DNA of 64,000 nt from Deltaproteobacteria bacterium (GTDB lineage: Bacteria > Myxococcota_A > Polyangia > Polyangiales > Polyangiaceae): positions 1-64,000 of the forward strand of contig JACRCQ010000073.1 in the NCBI GenBank assembly GCA_016218915.1, written 5' to 3'. Positions within the stretch are counted from its first letter, which is position 1. Every line of letters starts with the position of its first letter. A program made the position numbers and the translations under genes. Below, piece by piece: positions 53,924-62,332 of the stretch. The notes beneath the pieces are model-generated. The model was not told where the DNA came from, made no database searches, and worked only from the letters and a program-made list of their open reading frames with translations.

Positions 53924-54970
53924 CTACCACGTCGGCGGTGGTGGCTTGTCCGCGGCGGGGCGCGGCCCGTCGTGCACGGGCTTTGCCGTCGGCGGCACGA
54001 TCAGGTCAGGAACGGTCCAGACGTGGATGACGTCCAGCACGGGCAGAGAAGCCTGGCGGCGGCCTACACCGTTGGCAACAGCTCCAGCCAGCTTCGCCAG
54101 CACCACGTAGCCGGAAGTCTGGACCAGATCCGCCCGCATCCCAGCGAACTTGACGAGGGAGGTCAATCCGGTGTGCTGCATGACAGGCTTGTAGACGGGG
54201 TCGTTCTCGACGCTTTGGTACGTGCTATTGCTCGGTGCTATGTAAATGGAGCCCATCGAGCCTTCATGGTGAGCTGTTCGAAGCCGAATCTTCTTCTCGT
54301 AGCCGGTGAGCTGTCGTACCGCGATCCACTCGTCGCCATAGCCGGTCGTGGCCTGGCGGTCTTCGGTGGTCTCCAGTGCTGCCAGCTGCACGCGCGCGAG
54401 GACGTAGACAGGCCTGTCCACCTGCACCCTGGTCGAAGCGTCCAGGGTCGTCAGGGTCCAAGGCTGCTGACCTTGCAGCAGCTTCAGATCGGCGTTGAAG
54501 TCTGCTGCGCGGTTCACGAAGTAGGACGCGGTCACCAACAATCCGCGTTGGCCTGCGGCTCCGAGGGCGCGAATCAGGTTGGGCCGCAGAGTCTCATCTT
54601 GCGTTCGATAGCCGGCCATCACGGCTCGCTCGAACTCATCGATTGCCTTGTTGGGATCTCCAAGCTCCGCGTGACACGCCGCCAACAGGGCGTGCTTGTC
54701 CACAAAGTTCCTCTGGATCCCCGAGGCCGTCACAAGTGCATCCTTGTACCTGCCGGCACGGAAGTAGCAGCGCGCAAGGTTCCAGTCCACGATCTCCGAG
54801 GTCAGACCCGACGCGTGGGCCCCTTCACCCGTCTCGATGCACTTCGAGGTCAGCGCGCTCGAGCGTTGGTCGTGGATCTGGACTTCGTACTGCTGGAGTG
54901 TCATGCAGCCGGTCAGGCCCGCTGCAGCACCAAGGCAAAGAAGCTGCTGTATTCTGCGAGCTCGAACCAT
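53924..54970 (-). CDS. Lipoprotein with TPR-like region
   Basis: Predicted lipoprotein of 348 residues with lipobox LTGC (Cys 22) and GGAG seven bases before the ATG. Residues ~55-150 are helical repeats (WNLARCYFRAGRYKDAL, HALLAACHAELGDPNKAIDEFERAV, RPNLIRALGAAGQRG). The following ~190 residues are beta-rich (PVYVLARVQLAALETT, GYEKKIRLRTAHHEGSMG). The end is Pro-rich. Probably outer-membrane bound; function unknown. It is convergent with the CPBP gene. Confidence 0.78.
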   Translation of the reverse strand: MVRARRIQQLLCLGAAAGLTGCMTLQQYEVQIHDQRSSALTSKCIETGEGAHASGLTSEIVDWNLARCYFRAGRYKDALVTASGIQRNFVDKHALLAACHAELGDPNKAIDEFERAVMAGYRTQDETLRPNLIRALGAAGQRGLLVTASYFVNRAADFNADLKLLQGQQPWTLTTLDASTRVQVDRPVYVLARVQLAALETTEDRQATTGYGDEWIAVRQLTGYEKKIRLRTAHHEGSMGSIYIAPSNSTYQSVENDPVYKPVMQHTGLTSLVKFAGMRADLVQTSGYVVLAKLAGAVANGVGRRQASLPVLDVIHVWTVPDLIVPPTAKPVHDGPRPAADKPPPPTW

Positions 54971-55174
54971 CGTTTCTCCGCCTGTCGTGTCTCGGGTTCT
55001 GCCTTGTCGGCGAGCGATAGACAAGATACTCGAAGGCACGGGATGGTGTCCAGCGGGCGAGCGTTGCGACGTACGTGCGAGCGATAGCCGGATTCTCCTT
55101 GCCATCCCGCGCGCACAGGCAGACCATAGCGTGAGAATCGGCTCGAACGATCCTCACGGCAGGAGGACCCGGGG

Positions 55175-56191
55175 ATGCTTCATCGTGCTTCGCGTGGCTG
55201 TTGTGTCGCCCTGTCGCTCTTCACCGTCGGCATCGCTTCTGCGGCAGAACCTCCTTGCGCTGCAGATGCGGACTGCAAGAACGGCGGCGTGTGCCAGCGC
55301 GGAGAGTGCCTGATTCCGGGCGCAGTGCCGGCGATCCCGCCACCCGAGACGCCGTCCACTGCAACGACCGAAGGTTGTTCCAAGGATGTGGACTGCAAGG
55401 GAGACCGTATTTGCGAGCGGGGAACGTGCGTTTCGCCTCCGCCTCCCCCAGCCCCCTATGTGCCACCGCCAGCGTTCCCACCCCCGCCGCCGGTCGCGTT
55501 CGTGCCCCCTGCGCCGGCGCCGCGCATGGAGCTCAAGCCGGGATTCTTGCTTCTACCGCGCGTCGGGTTCATCCTGACTGGCGAGACCGACATCGAGTCC
55601 AAGGCTTCGTACTCGGGCATGAGCACATCTTCGAGCTCGCACTCGGTCAGCTCTGACGAGAAGTCGCTGTTCGTGCTGGATCTGGACGTGCTCTACGCGT
55701 TCACGCCGAAGTGGCGCGCGGGTCTCGGTATCTGGTTCACGCCGTCGACGAGGTTCGAGTACGGCGGCGCCACTTCCAAGATGGGTTCGGACCTGTCGCT
55801 GGTGGCCATTGTCGAGCCTGTGTATCCGGTGTCCACGTCGGTAGCGCTTCTGGTGCGGGGCTTTGCGGGCATGGCCATGTTGATCCCGGGGGGTGAGTTC
55901 CAGGATTCGATCGACAGGCACAAGAGCAGCTGTACCGGTGGTTCCGCCAGCGCGGACTGCAACATATCCGAGGGGCCGTTTCCGGGATGGACGCTCGGCG
56001 GTGGGGGCGGCATGATCCTGTCGAGCGGCTCGGTGCGTCCTCGCATCGACCTGATCTTCCAGTACTACTCGATAGGAGGCTACGAGGAGGGAAGGTCGTA
56101 TCCCACCTACAACAACAACAGATACAGCTCGCAGGAAGAAGATGCTGTGACCGGAACGCGGCTCATGTTCACGGGCGGACTGGAGTTCTGA
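55175..56191 (+). CDS. Outer-membrane beta-barrel protein with Cys-rich N-terminal modules
   Basis: Exported protein of 338 residues with signal ending SAAEPP. Two small Cys modules (CAADADCKNGGVCQRGEC and CSKDVDCKGDRICERGTC) have the same C-x6-C-x5-C-x4-C-type spacing. A Pro-rich linker and about 200 residues of amphipathic beta strands follow, ending in GGLEF, the C-terminal aromatic that is usual for outer-membrane barrels. GGAGG lies before the ATG. Likely an outer-membrane protein with an extra-membrane N-terminal domain. Confidence 0.8.
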   Translation: MLHRASRGCCVALSLFTVGIASAAEPPCAADADCKNGGVCQRGECLIPGAVPAIPPPETPSTATTEGCSKDVDCKGDRICERGTCVSPPPPPAPYVPPPAFPPPPPVAFVPPAPAPRMELKPGFLLLPRVGFILTGETDIESKASYSGMSTSSSSHSVSSDEKSLFVLDLDVLYAFTPKWRAGLGIWFTPSTRFEYGGATSKMGSDLSLVAIVEPVYPVSTSVALLVRGFAGMAMLIPGGEFQDSIDRHKSSCTGGSASADCNISEGPFPGWTLGGGGGMILSSGSVRPRIDLIFQYYSIGGYEEGRSYPTYNNNRYSSQEEDAVTGTRLMFTGGLEF

Positions 56192-56210
56192 TTCGTGGAG
56201 GTGGTTTGGA

Positions 56211-57290
56211 TCATCCCTTCTGCGGTGGCACGGACCTCACTCCCCGATCGTCGACACCTGCAATCCCCTTGAAGGACGGGTCGAGATTGAACCTTGTCAG
56301 AATCACCGCCATGCTCAGCGCCCCCATGAGCAGCCGCGCTAGATCATTCTGCAAAGCATCCAGTGAACCGTCATCGTGCTTCGATAGACGCGCATCAAAT
56401 GTGTGAAACAGCCCGTCCAGCGGCGAGACCGGCTTCACCGTGGATGATGTCACCCTCCAGAATCGATCGCCGTAGCTCATCAGCTCCGTGGTGACCTGGC
56501 GCGCCAACCCGGGGTAGTCGTGGAACTGCAGCACATGCAGTGCCGTCAGCTCTGCCTCCGCAACACCCGTGGTGATCAGCTTGCGAACCGCGGCTTCGAT
56601 CTTGGGGGGCAGCGGTCCGCGATGACGCACGAAGTGCACGAGCACAATCGACTTGAACAGGTCGAACAGCCGACGGCTCGAGCTGATCGGCGCGCGAATC
56701 GGGTGATCGCCTACAGGCCCATGATCCAACGCATCGAGCACTGCGCGACGGAACAGCTCCTTGTAGACGAGCTCCGGGTCATGCTGCCCCGGATCCGCCG
56801 ACACGCGCAGGTCGTAGGTGTTGTCGAGACGATCCACCAGCTTGATCAGCAGAGCAGCGTCGTCGTTGGCGACGCGCTTGATGTAGTCGAAGTACGGCTC
56901 ACGCTCGCCGCGGGTCAGAAGGCTCATCAGGTCATGGACCCGCTCGAGGTCTGGCACGCTGAGGCCCCGCAGCTCAGCAAAACCCATGCTCTTGTCTTCG
57001 ATCAGGTCATGGCCCAGCGCTGCCACCAGCGACACTGGCGAGTGGGTGCCCATCAGCCGCAGACGTCTCGCCACGCGGATCGGGTGCACGGCGGCAGGAG
57101 CCCCCACCTTTCGCCGCCCAGAGCCGTACGCTTCCAGAACCGTGCACACCGCGCTGTCCACCGGCACCTTGGCTTTGCGGCTTCGCTCCGAAGCTCCGAG
57201 CACATGGCGCGTTATCGCCTTGTGATCGCGCGCTTCGATCCACTCGGACAGAACCGCTGTGGAGTGCTCATGGTCGCTTCGGTAGCTCAC
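56211..57290 (-). CDS. HD-domain protein resembling the SpoT/RelA hydrolase domain
   Basis: Protein of 359 residues starting with GTG. The HD pattern is AAVHPIRVARRL (His), AALGHDLIED (His-Asp) and LIKLVDRLDNTYDLR (distal Asp), the arrangement of the ppGpp hydrolase domain and of MESH1-like proteins. It has no synthetase or TGS domain. The C-terminal ~150 residues are unassigned. The GTG overlaps the sirtuin stop (GTGA), so the two are coupled. Hydrolysis of ppGpp is a guess. Confidence 0.78.
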   Translation of the reverse strand: MSYRSDHEHSTAVLSEWIEARDHKAITRHVLGASERSRKAKVPVDSAVCTVLEAYGSGRRKVGAPAAVHPIRVARRLRLMGTHSPVSLVAALGHDLIEDKSMGFAELRGLSVPDLERVHDLMSLLTRGEREPYFDYIKRVANDDAALLIKLVDRLDNTYDLRVSADPGQHDPELVYKELFRRAVLDALDHGPVGDHPIRAPISSSRRLFDLFKSIVLVHFVRHRGPLPPKIEAAVRKLITTGVAEAELTALHVLQFHDYPGLARQVTTELMSYGDRFWRVTSSTVKPVSPLDGLFHTFDARLSKHDDGSLDALQNDLARLLMGALSMAVILTRFNLDPSFKGIAGVDDRGVRSVPPQKG

Positions 57291-58054
57291 GAGGTTCTGA
57301 TGCCCTCACCGCACACGCGGTCGCATGCATGGAGCAGTGCGGGAACCAGGTCCCCGGCCTTGCCCTGGAGGAACACGTCCGCAGCGGCTGAGATCTCGGT
57401 GGGTTGCGGGTTGACGTCGATCAGCGTGGCTCCGCTCTTTTGCGCTTGAAGCGCGATCTGGGCAGGAGGCCAGACCTGTGCCGAGGTGCCGATCACGAGC
57501 ACGGCGTTGGCCCGCGATGCGGCTGCGAATGCCTTGTCGAGCACGCCTGGCCAGTAGGTCTCGCCGAACCACAGGATATGAGGACGCATCCGGCCGGTGC
57601 ACCTGGGGCAAGAGGGCACCTGCGAGCCTGGGATTTCGCTGGCGTCGTCGAGCGGCAGGATCGCTGAGCACTTCGTGCACCGTGCGGTGTCGATGTTGCC
57701 GTGAATCTCGATCAGCTTGCGGCTGCCTGCCCTGGGATGCAGCCCATCGACGTTCTGGGTGGCGAGGAGGAACTCCTCGAAGCGCGATTCGAGCTCGACG
57801 AGCGCGACGTGTGCGGGATTGGGGGCGGCCTTGCTGCAGATGTCGCGTCGCCAGCGGTACCAGCGCCACACCAGCTCGGGATCCCTCCCGAAAGCCTCGG
57901 GCGTGGCCAGCTCTTCGGCGCGGAATCCCTCCCACAACCCTCCTGCTCCTCGGAACGTCGGGATGCCCGACTCGGCGGAGATCCCCGCGCCCGTGATGGC
58001 AAGCACATTGCGGGCAGAAGCCAGCGCCTGTGCAGCTCGTTGCAACGCTTCCAT
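57287..58054 (-). CDS. cobB: NAD-dependent protein deacylase (class III sirtuin)
   Basis: Sirtuin of 255 residues that removes acyl groups from lysines using NAD. GAGISAESGIPTFRG binds NAD, TQNVDGLH follows, and the catalytic His 118 is in EIHGN. Zinc cysteines are Cys 126, 129, 149 and 152. Tyr 66 and Arg 69 (WYRWR) reproduce the Y-x2-R pair of SIRT5/CobB that favours succinyl and malonyl lysines. ATG at 58054 is taken as the start; reading further upstream enters a simple repeat. The downstream HD gene is coupled. Confidence 0.93.
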   Translation of the reverse strand: MEALQRAAQALASARNVLAITGAGISAESGIPTFRGAGGLWEGFRAEELATPEAFGRDPELVWRWYRWRRDICSKAAPNPAHVALVELESRFEEFLLATQNVDGLHPRAGSRKLIEIHGNIDTARCTKCSAILPLDDASEIPGSQVPSCPRCTGRMRPHILWFGETYWPGVLDKAFAAASRANAVLVIGTSAQVWPPAQIALQAQKSGATLIDVNPQPTEISAAADVFLQGKAGDLVPALLHACDRVCGEGIRTS

Positions 58055-58151
58055 GGGCTGAGCGTAGCGCAAGATCGTCCCTCGAAGGGACTCCGGAAAG
58101 GCTACAGGCGGCGGGCTGCAGGCTGCAGCCAGAAGAGGGCTCTCGCTCTGA

Positions 58152-58377
<226 letters not shown>

Positions 58378-58428
58378 TCTCGACAGATAGCCACCCACCC
58401 GAAAGACGTGCTACCCCTCCATACATCC

Positions 58429-60918
58429 ATGCGTGCAAGCCGTCGTGTTCCGCCCAACGAAGTCACTGTCCGAACTGATCCTGCCAACCTGGAGGAGACT
58501 CCTCCCCTGGTTCCTGATCGGATAGGGATACTCACGCCCCGAGCTGCGAGCGCGCTTGCTCTCGGGCTTTCCCCTCGCAATCCAGGCTTCCACATGTTCG
58601 TGGCCTGCGAGGCCGAGGTCATGTTCGAGCCTGATGTGGTCAGCGCTGTCACCAAGAGCGCTGCTTCGGCGCCCCCGGCCCCTGACTTCGTCTACGTCCA
58701 CGACTTCGATCGCCCCTGGGCTCCGCGCGCCCTGCAGCTGCCCAGCGGCAAAGGGCCGGAATTCGCCGACGCCGTCGATGATGTCGTGGACGAGATCGAA
58801 AAGCGCCTCGGCGCCCTCGGCGCTTCGCCCACGCTTCGCGAAGCGCAGGCCGCGCTTGCCAAGGAGCTGAGCACCAAGAACAAGCAGGTGGTCGCTGACC
58901 TCGAGTCGTTTGCCAAGAGCCTCGGCTTCGGCGTTCGCACGGTCCCGGGCGGCGTGCAGACCTTCCCGATCCTGCACGGCAAGCCGGTGAGCCCTGAGCA
59001 GTTCGAGGTGCTCGACGAGTCCACGCGTCGCACGCTCACCGAATCAGAAGGCAAGCTGTCGAGCGCGGTGGACAACTCGGCGCGTCGCATCCGCGATCTG
59101 ACCGAAGAGGTGAACCAGGCCAGCGACGACGCGATGCAGAAGGCGGCTGAGGAGATCATCCAGGAAGAGCTCCAGAAGCTGCGCAAGACCTTTGAAGCGG
59201 TTCCGTCGGTGGGCCCGTGGATCGATCAAGTTGTTCGCCAGCTCGCGCACGATTGGCCCGACTTCGTGACGCCCCAGACCGAGGCGCAGGAGCAGCAGGA
59301 AGCCCAGAGCGACGAGGAAGGGCATGGAGATCCCGAGATCGCCACGCACACGGGGCGATTCAGGGTGAATGTGCACGTGAGCCACGATGGCGAGGCGCAC
59401 GCTCCGGTCGTCTACGAGACCAACCCGACCTTTGCGAACCTGTTCGGCTATCTCGAGCGCAGGGTGCGGTTCGGCACGCTGGTGACGGACTACACCCGCA
59501 TCCGCGCAGGTGCGCTCTCCAAGGCTTCGGGCGGATATCTCGTGCTGCGCGCTGCGGATCTGCTCGCCGACCCCATCATCTGGGAGCGCTTCAAGCGTGT
59601 GCTTCGCGATCGCCAGCTCGCGGTCGAGGATCCGATCGGCCCGTTGGGGAGCTACGCCACTACGCTGCGACCCCAGGCGGTTCCGCTCGATGTGCGCCTC
59701 GTCCTGGTGGGATCTCCTGGCCTGTTCGAGCAGCTCCTGGCTGCCGACTCGGACTTCGCGTCCCTCGTGCGCGTGAAGGTCGAGGTGGATTGGCGGGTGA
59801 AGCGCGACGACGCGATTCTCAGGGCCTACGACGGCTACCTGATGTCGTTGCCGAGCGTGCGTCGGAACAACGCGACGTTCGAGCGTGCGGCGCGTGCTCG
59901 CCTGCTCGACTTCGCAACGCGTCTGGCTGGCGACAAGGAGCAGATCGCTCTCACCCCGGCGCCCCTCGAGGAGACAGCGGTCTTCGCCGTGATGCGCGCG
60001 CTCGAGCGCGGCGGGGAGAGCCCGGTGGTCACGGCGGAAGACGTCGATGGCGCGTGGTTCGATCGGCGAGAGCGCTCCGCGTCCATCGAGCGTGAGATGC
60101 GCGAGATGGCGTTGCGCGGCGACCTGCTGGTGGAGACCGGCGGCACGCGGGTGGGCGTGGTCAACGGCATCAGCGTGTTCTCCGCTGGCGACGTGGAATT
60201 CGGCCAGCCGATGCGCATCACCGCTGTGGTGTCGATCGGTCGAGATGGGGTGATCGACGTCGAGCGCGAAGCGCAGCTCGGCGGGTCGTTGCACACCAAG
60301 GGGCTCGCAATCGTCCGGGGATTCCTTTCGCACATGTTTGGCCAGGAACGTCCGCTCAGCCTGCGGGTGCAGATCGCTTTTGAGCAGAGCTACGGCGAGA
60401 TCGACGGCGACAGCGCGAGCGCGGCCGAGCTGTTCGCGATCCTATCGGCTCTTGCGGACGTCGGGATCGACCAGGGGCTTGCGGTGACCGGGTCGGTCAA
60501 CCAGCTCGGGGAGATCCAGGCGATTGGCGGCCTGTGCGCCAAGATCGAGGGGTTCTTCGATCTGGTGCGAGGACGCGGTCTGACCGGGGCGCAGGGAGTC
60601 TGCCTGCCACGGGCGAACCTGAGGCATCTGGTGTTGCGTCCGGATGTCACCAAGGCCATCGCAGAGAGTAAGTTCCACCTCTACGGGATCTCCTCGGTAT
60701 CCGAGGGGATCGAGATCCTGACCGGGCTGCCTGCCGGGGTGCGGGATTCTGCCGGACGATTCGCTGCGGGCAGCGTGTTCGGCCGCGTGGAACGACGTCT
60801 GATCGAGCTGGCGGAGCTGCTTCGGAGCGCAGAGGCCGGGCCTGTGGACCGGGCGGTGGTATCCGAGTCCGTCGAAGGCGATGGCGCCGACGCTTCGGCG
60901 GACTTCATGCGCCGCTAA
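58429..60918 (+). CDS. Lon-like (S16) serine protease
   Basis: Protein of about 829 residues of the Lon-like family that lacks the LAN domain. The C-terminal protease domain has the catalytic Ser in EIDGDSASAAELFA and the Lys in GLCAKIEGFF, the Ser-Lys dyad of Lon. The N-terminal half holds a long helical region (residues ~110-270) and an AAA-like part (YLERRVRFGTLVTDYTRI, KASGGYLVLRAADLL, LVLVGSPGLFEQLL). No classical Walker A is visible, so ATP use is uncertain. ATG at 58429 is chosen; GTG at 58408 is possible. The phosphatase gene follows after 121 bases. Confidence 0.88.
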   Translation: MRASRRVPPNEVTVRTDPANLEETPPLVPDRIGILTPRAASALALGLSPRNPGFHMFVACEAEVMFEPDVVSAVTKSAASAPPAPDFVYVHDFDRPWAPRALQLPSGKGPEFADAVDDVVDEIEKRLGALGASPTLREAQAALAKELSTKNKQVVADLESFAKSLGFGVRTVPGGVQTFPILHGKPVSPEQFEVLDESTRRTLTESEGKLSSAVDNSARRIRDLTEEVNQASDDAMQKAAEEIIQEELQKLRKTFEAVPSVGPWIDQVVRQLAHDWPDFVTPQTEAQEQQEAQSDEEGHGDPEIATHTGRFRVNVHVSHDGEAHAPVVYETNPTFANLFGYLERRVRFGTLVTDYTRIRAGALSKASGGYLVLRAADLLADPIIWERFKRVLRDRQLAVEDPIGPLGSYATTLRPQAVPLDVRLVLVGSPGLFEQLLAADSDFASLVRVKVEVDWRVKRDDAILRAYDGYLMSLPSVRRNNATFERAARARLLDFATRLAGDKEQIALTPAPLEETAVFAVMRALERGGESPVVTAEDVDGAWFDRRERSASIEREMREMALRGDLLVETGGTRVGVVNGISVFSAGDVEFGQPMRITAVVSIGRDGVIDVEREAQLGGSLHTKGLAIVRGFLSHMFGQERPLSLRVQIAFEQSYGEIDGDSASAAELFAILSALADVGIDQGLAVTGSVNQLGEIQAIGGLCAKIEGFFDLVRGRGLTGAQGVCLPRANLRHLVLRPDVTKAIAESKFHLYGISSVSEGIEILTGLPAGVRDSAGRFAAGSVFGRVERRLIELAELLRSAEAGPVDRAVVSESVEGDGADASADFMRR

Positions 60919-61039
60919 TCGAACCCGGGACCGGGCGGATTCACAGGCCGGAGAGCGGATCGGCGCAGGTGCAGGCAGGGGAGCGCACGCCGAGCAATGT
61001 GTGGTACGCTACCTGCCTTCGAGGTGGTGGGCGAAATCG

Positions 61040-62170
61040 ATGAGCGCGAACCCGACTCCTATTCCCCCGCGTTTTCAGGTGTTCGTTGGGTTTCACACCG
61101 ACGTGGGCAGGCAGCGTCAAAAGAACGAGGACGCACTCCTCGAGACCGGCGTACCGCTCGGCTACCTGCTCGCCGTGGCAGACGGCATGGGCGGCTACGA
61201 ATTCGGTGAGCAGGCCTCGCGCATGGCGCTCGACGTGATCCAACGGGTGCTCAACGAAGAGCGGCGGGATCCGGGCGCAGCTCTCAAGCGTGCGCTGGTC
61301 GAGGCCAACGACGCAGTGCACACCGAGTCGAGCAACCTCGGGCGCACCATGGGTGCAACCGTGGTGGCGACCCTGATCTCGGGCGGCAAGCTGTACGTGG
61401 CGCATGCCGGCGACGCACGCGCGTACCTGCTGCGTGCCTCGAATCTGTTCCCGCTCACGCGCGACCACTCTTTCGTGCAGGAGATCGCGGACCAGAAGGG
61501 GCCGGGGGTGGCAGGGAGCCTGCCGCAGAACTTCTCCCACATCGTGTCGCGATCCCTGGGAACGCAGCCCACGGTCGACGTGACGCTCCGCGAGCCGATG
61601 GGACTGTCAGCAGGGGATGTGCTGCTGCTGTGCAGCGACGGGTTGACCAACATGGTCGACGAAGCGCACATGCGCAACACGCTTGCCGGCACGACGCCGC
61701 GGGAAGCGGCCCGACGTCTGGTGGACATGGCGAACGAGAACGGCGGCCAGGACAACATCACGGTCATGGTCGCGCGGGTGGACTCCGAAGCGTCGCTGAT
61801 GGATGCGGAGTACTTCGGTCTGGCCGAGCTGCGGAGCATGTTCGTGCGGACCTCGGACGGCCAGCTGCATCCGATCATCAACGGCGTGCTCGACCCGGCG
61901 ACCTGGACCGTGGCTGCGTTGGTGATCGATCTGCGCAACGCACAGAAGGGCGCGGTCTGCACGTTGTCTACCGCAGAGACGGGCCCGGTGATCTACGGCA
62001 AGCAGGCGATCCAGATCCCGCAGTCGACCGAAGCCTTGATCGAGATGGGAGAGAAGGGGCTCTGGCGCAGCGATGCCAAGGCTTCGCAGCCTCCGCCTGC
62101 GCCCAAGATGCCATCGAAGCCGCCCAAGCCCATGCCCCCGTCACCGACCCCGTCGGCCAAAGGCGAGTAG
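61040..62170 (+). CDS. PP2C-family Ser/Thr phosphatase
   Basis: PPM phosphatase of 376 residues. Metal-binding motifs are complete: RQKNEDALL, VADGMGGYEFGEQAS, TMGATVVATLI, VAHAGDARAYLL, LLCSDGLTNMV and GGQDNITVMVARV. The catalytic domain ends near residue 250. About 125 further residues hold a small domain (TWTVAALVIDLRNAQKGA) and a Pro/Lys-rich tail. It would reverse phosphorylation by the kinases encoded in this window, as PP2C enzymes do for Hanks-type kinases elsewhere. No membrane span, so cytoplasmic. Confidence 0.92.
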   Translation: MSANPTPIPPRFQVFVGFHTDVGRQRQKNEDALLETGVPLGYLLAVADGMGGYEFGEQASRMALDVIQRVLNEERRDPGAALKRALVEANDAVHTESSNLGRTMGATVVATLISGGKLYVAHAGDARAYLLRASNLFPLTRDHSFVQEIADQKGPGVAGSLPQNFSHIVSRSLGTQPTVDVTLREPMGLSAGDVLLLCSDGLTNMVDEAHMRNTLAGTTPREAARRLVDMANENGGQDNITVMVARVDSEASLMDAEYFGLAELRSMFVRTSDGQLHPIINGVLDPATWTVAALVIDLRNAQKGAVCTLSTAETGPVIYGKQAIQIPQSTEALIEMGEKGLWRSDAKASQPPPAPKMPSKPPKPMPPSPTPSAKGE

Positions 62171-62332
62171 ATAGAGCAGGGGCTGCAGGCCGCAGGCTGC
62201 AGGGCAGTCTGGCACCATCGCCGCGTCTGTTCCAACAGCGCATGGGTCTGGCCTGCGCGGATCAGTCAATTCACAATGGGCATCCGGGCCGCTTACGCCC
62301 TATCATGACAGGACCCTGCAAGGAGGCTTGTC

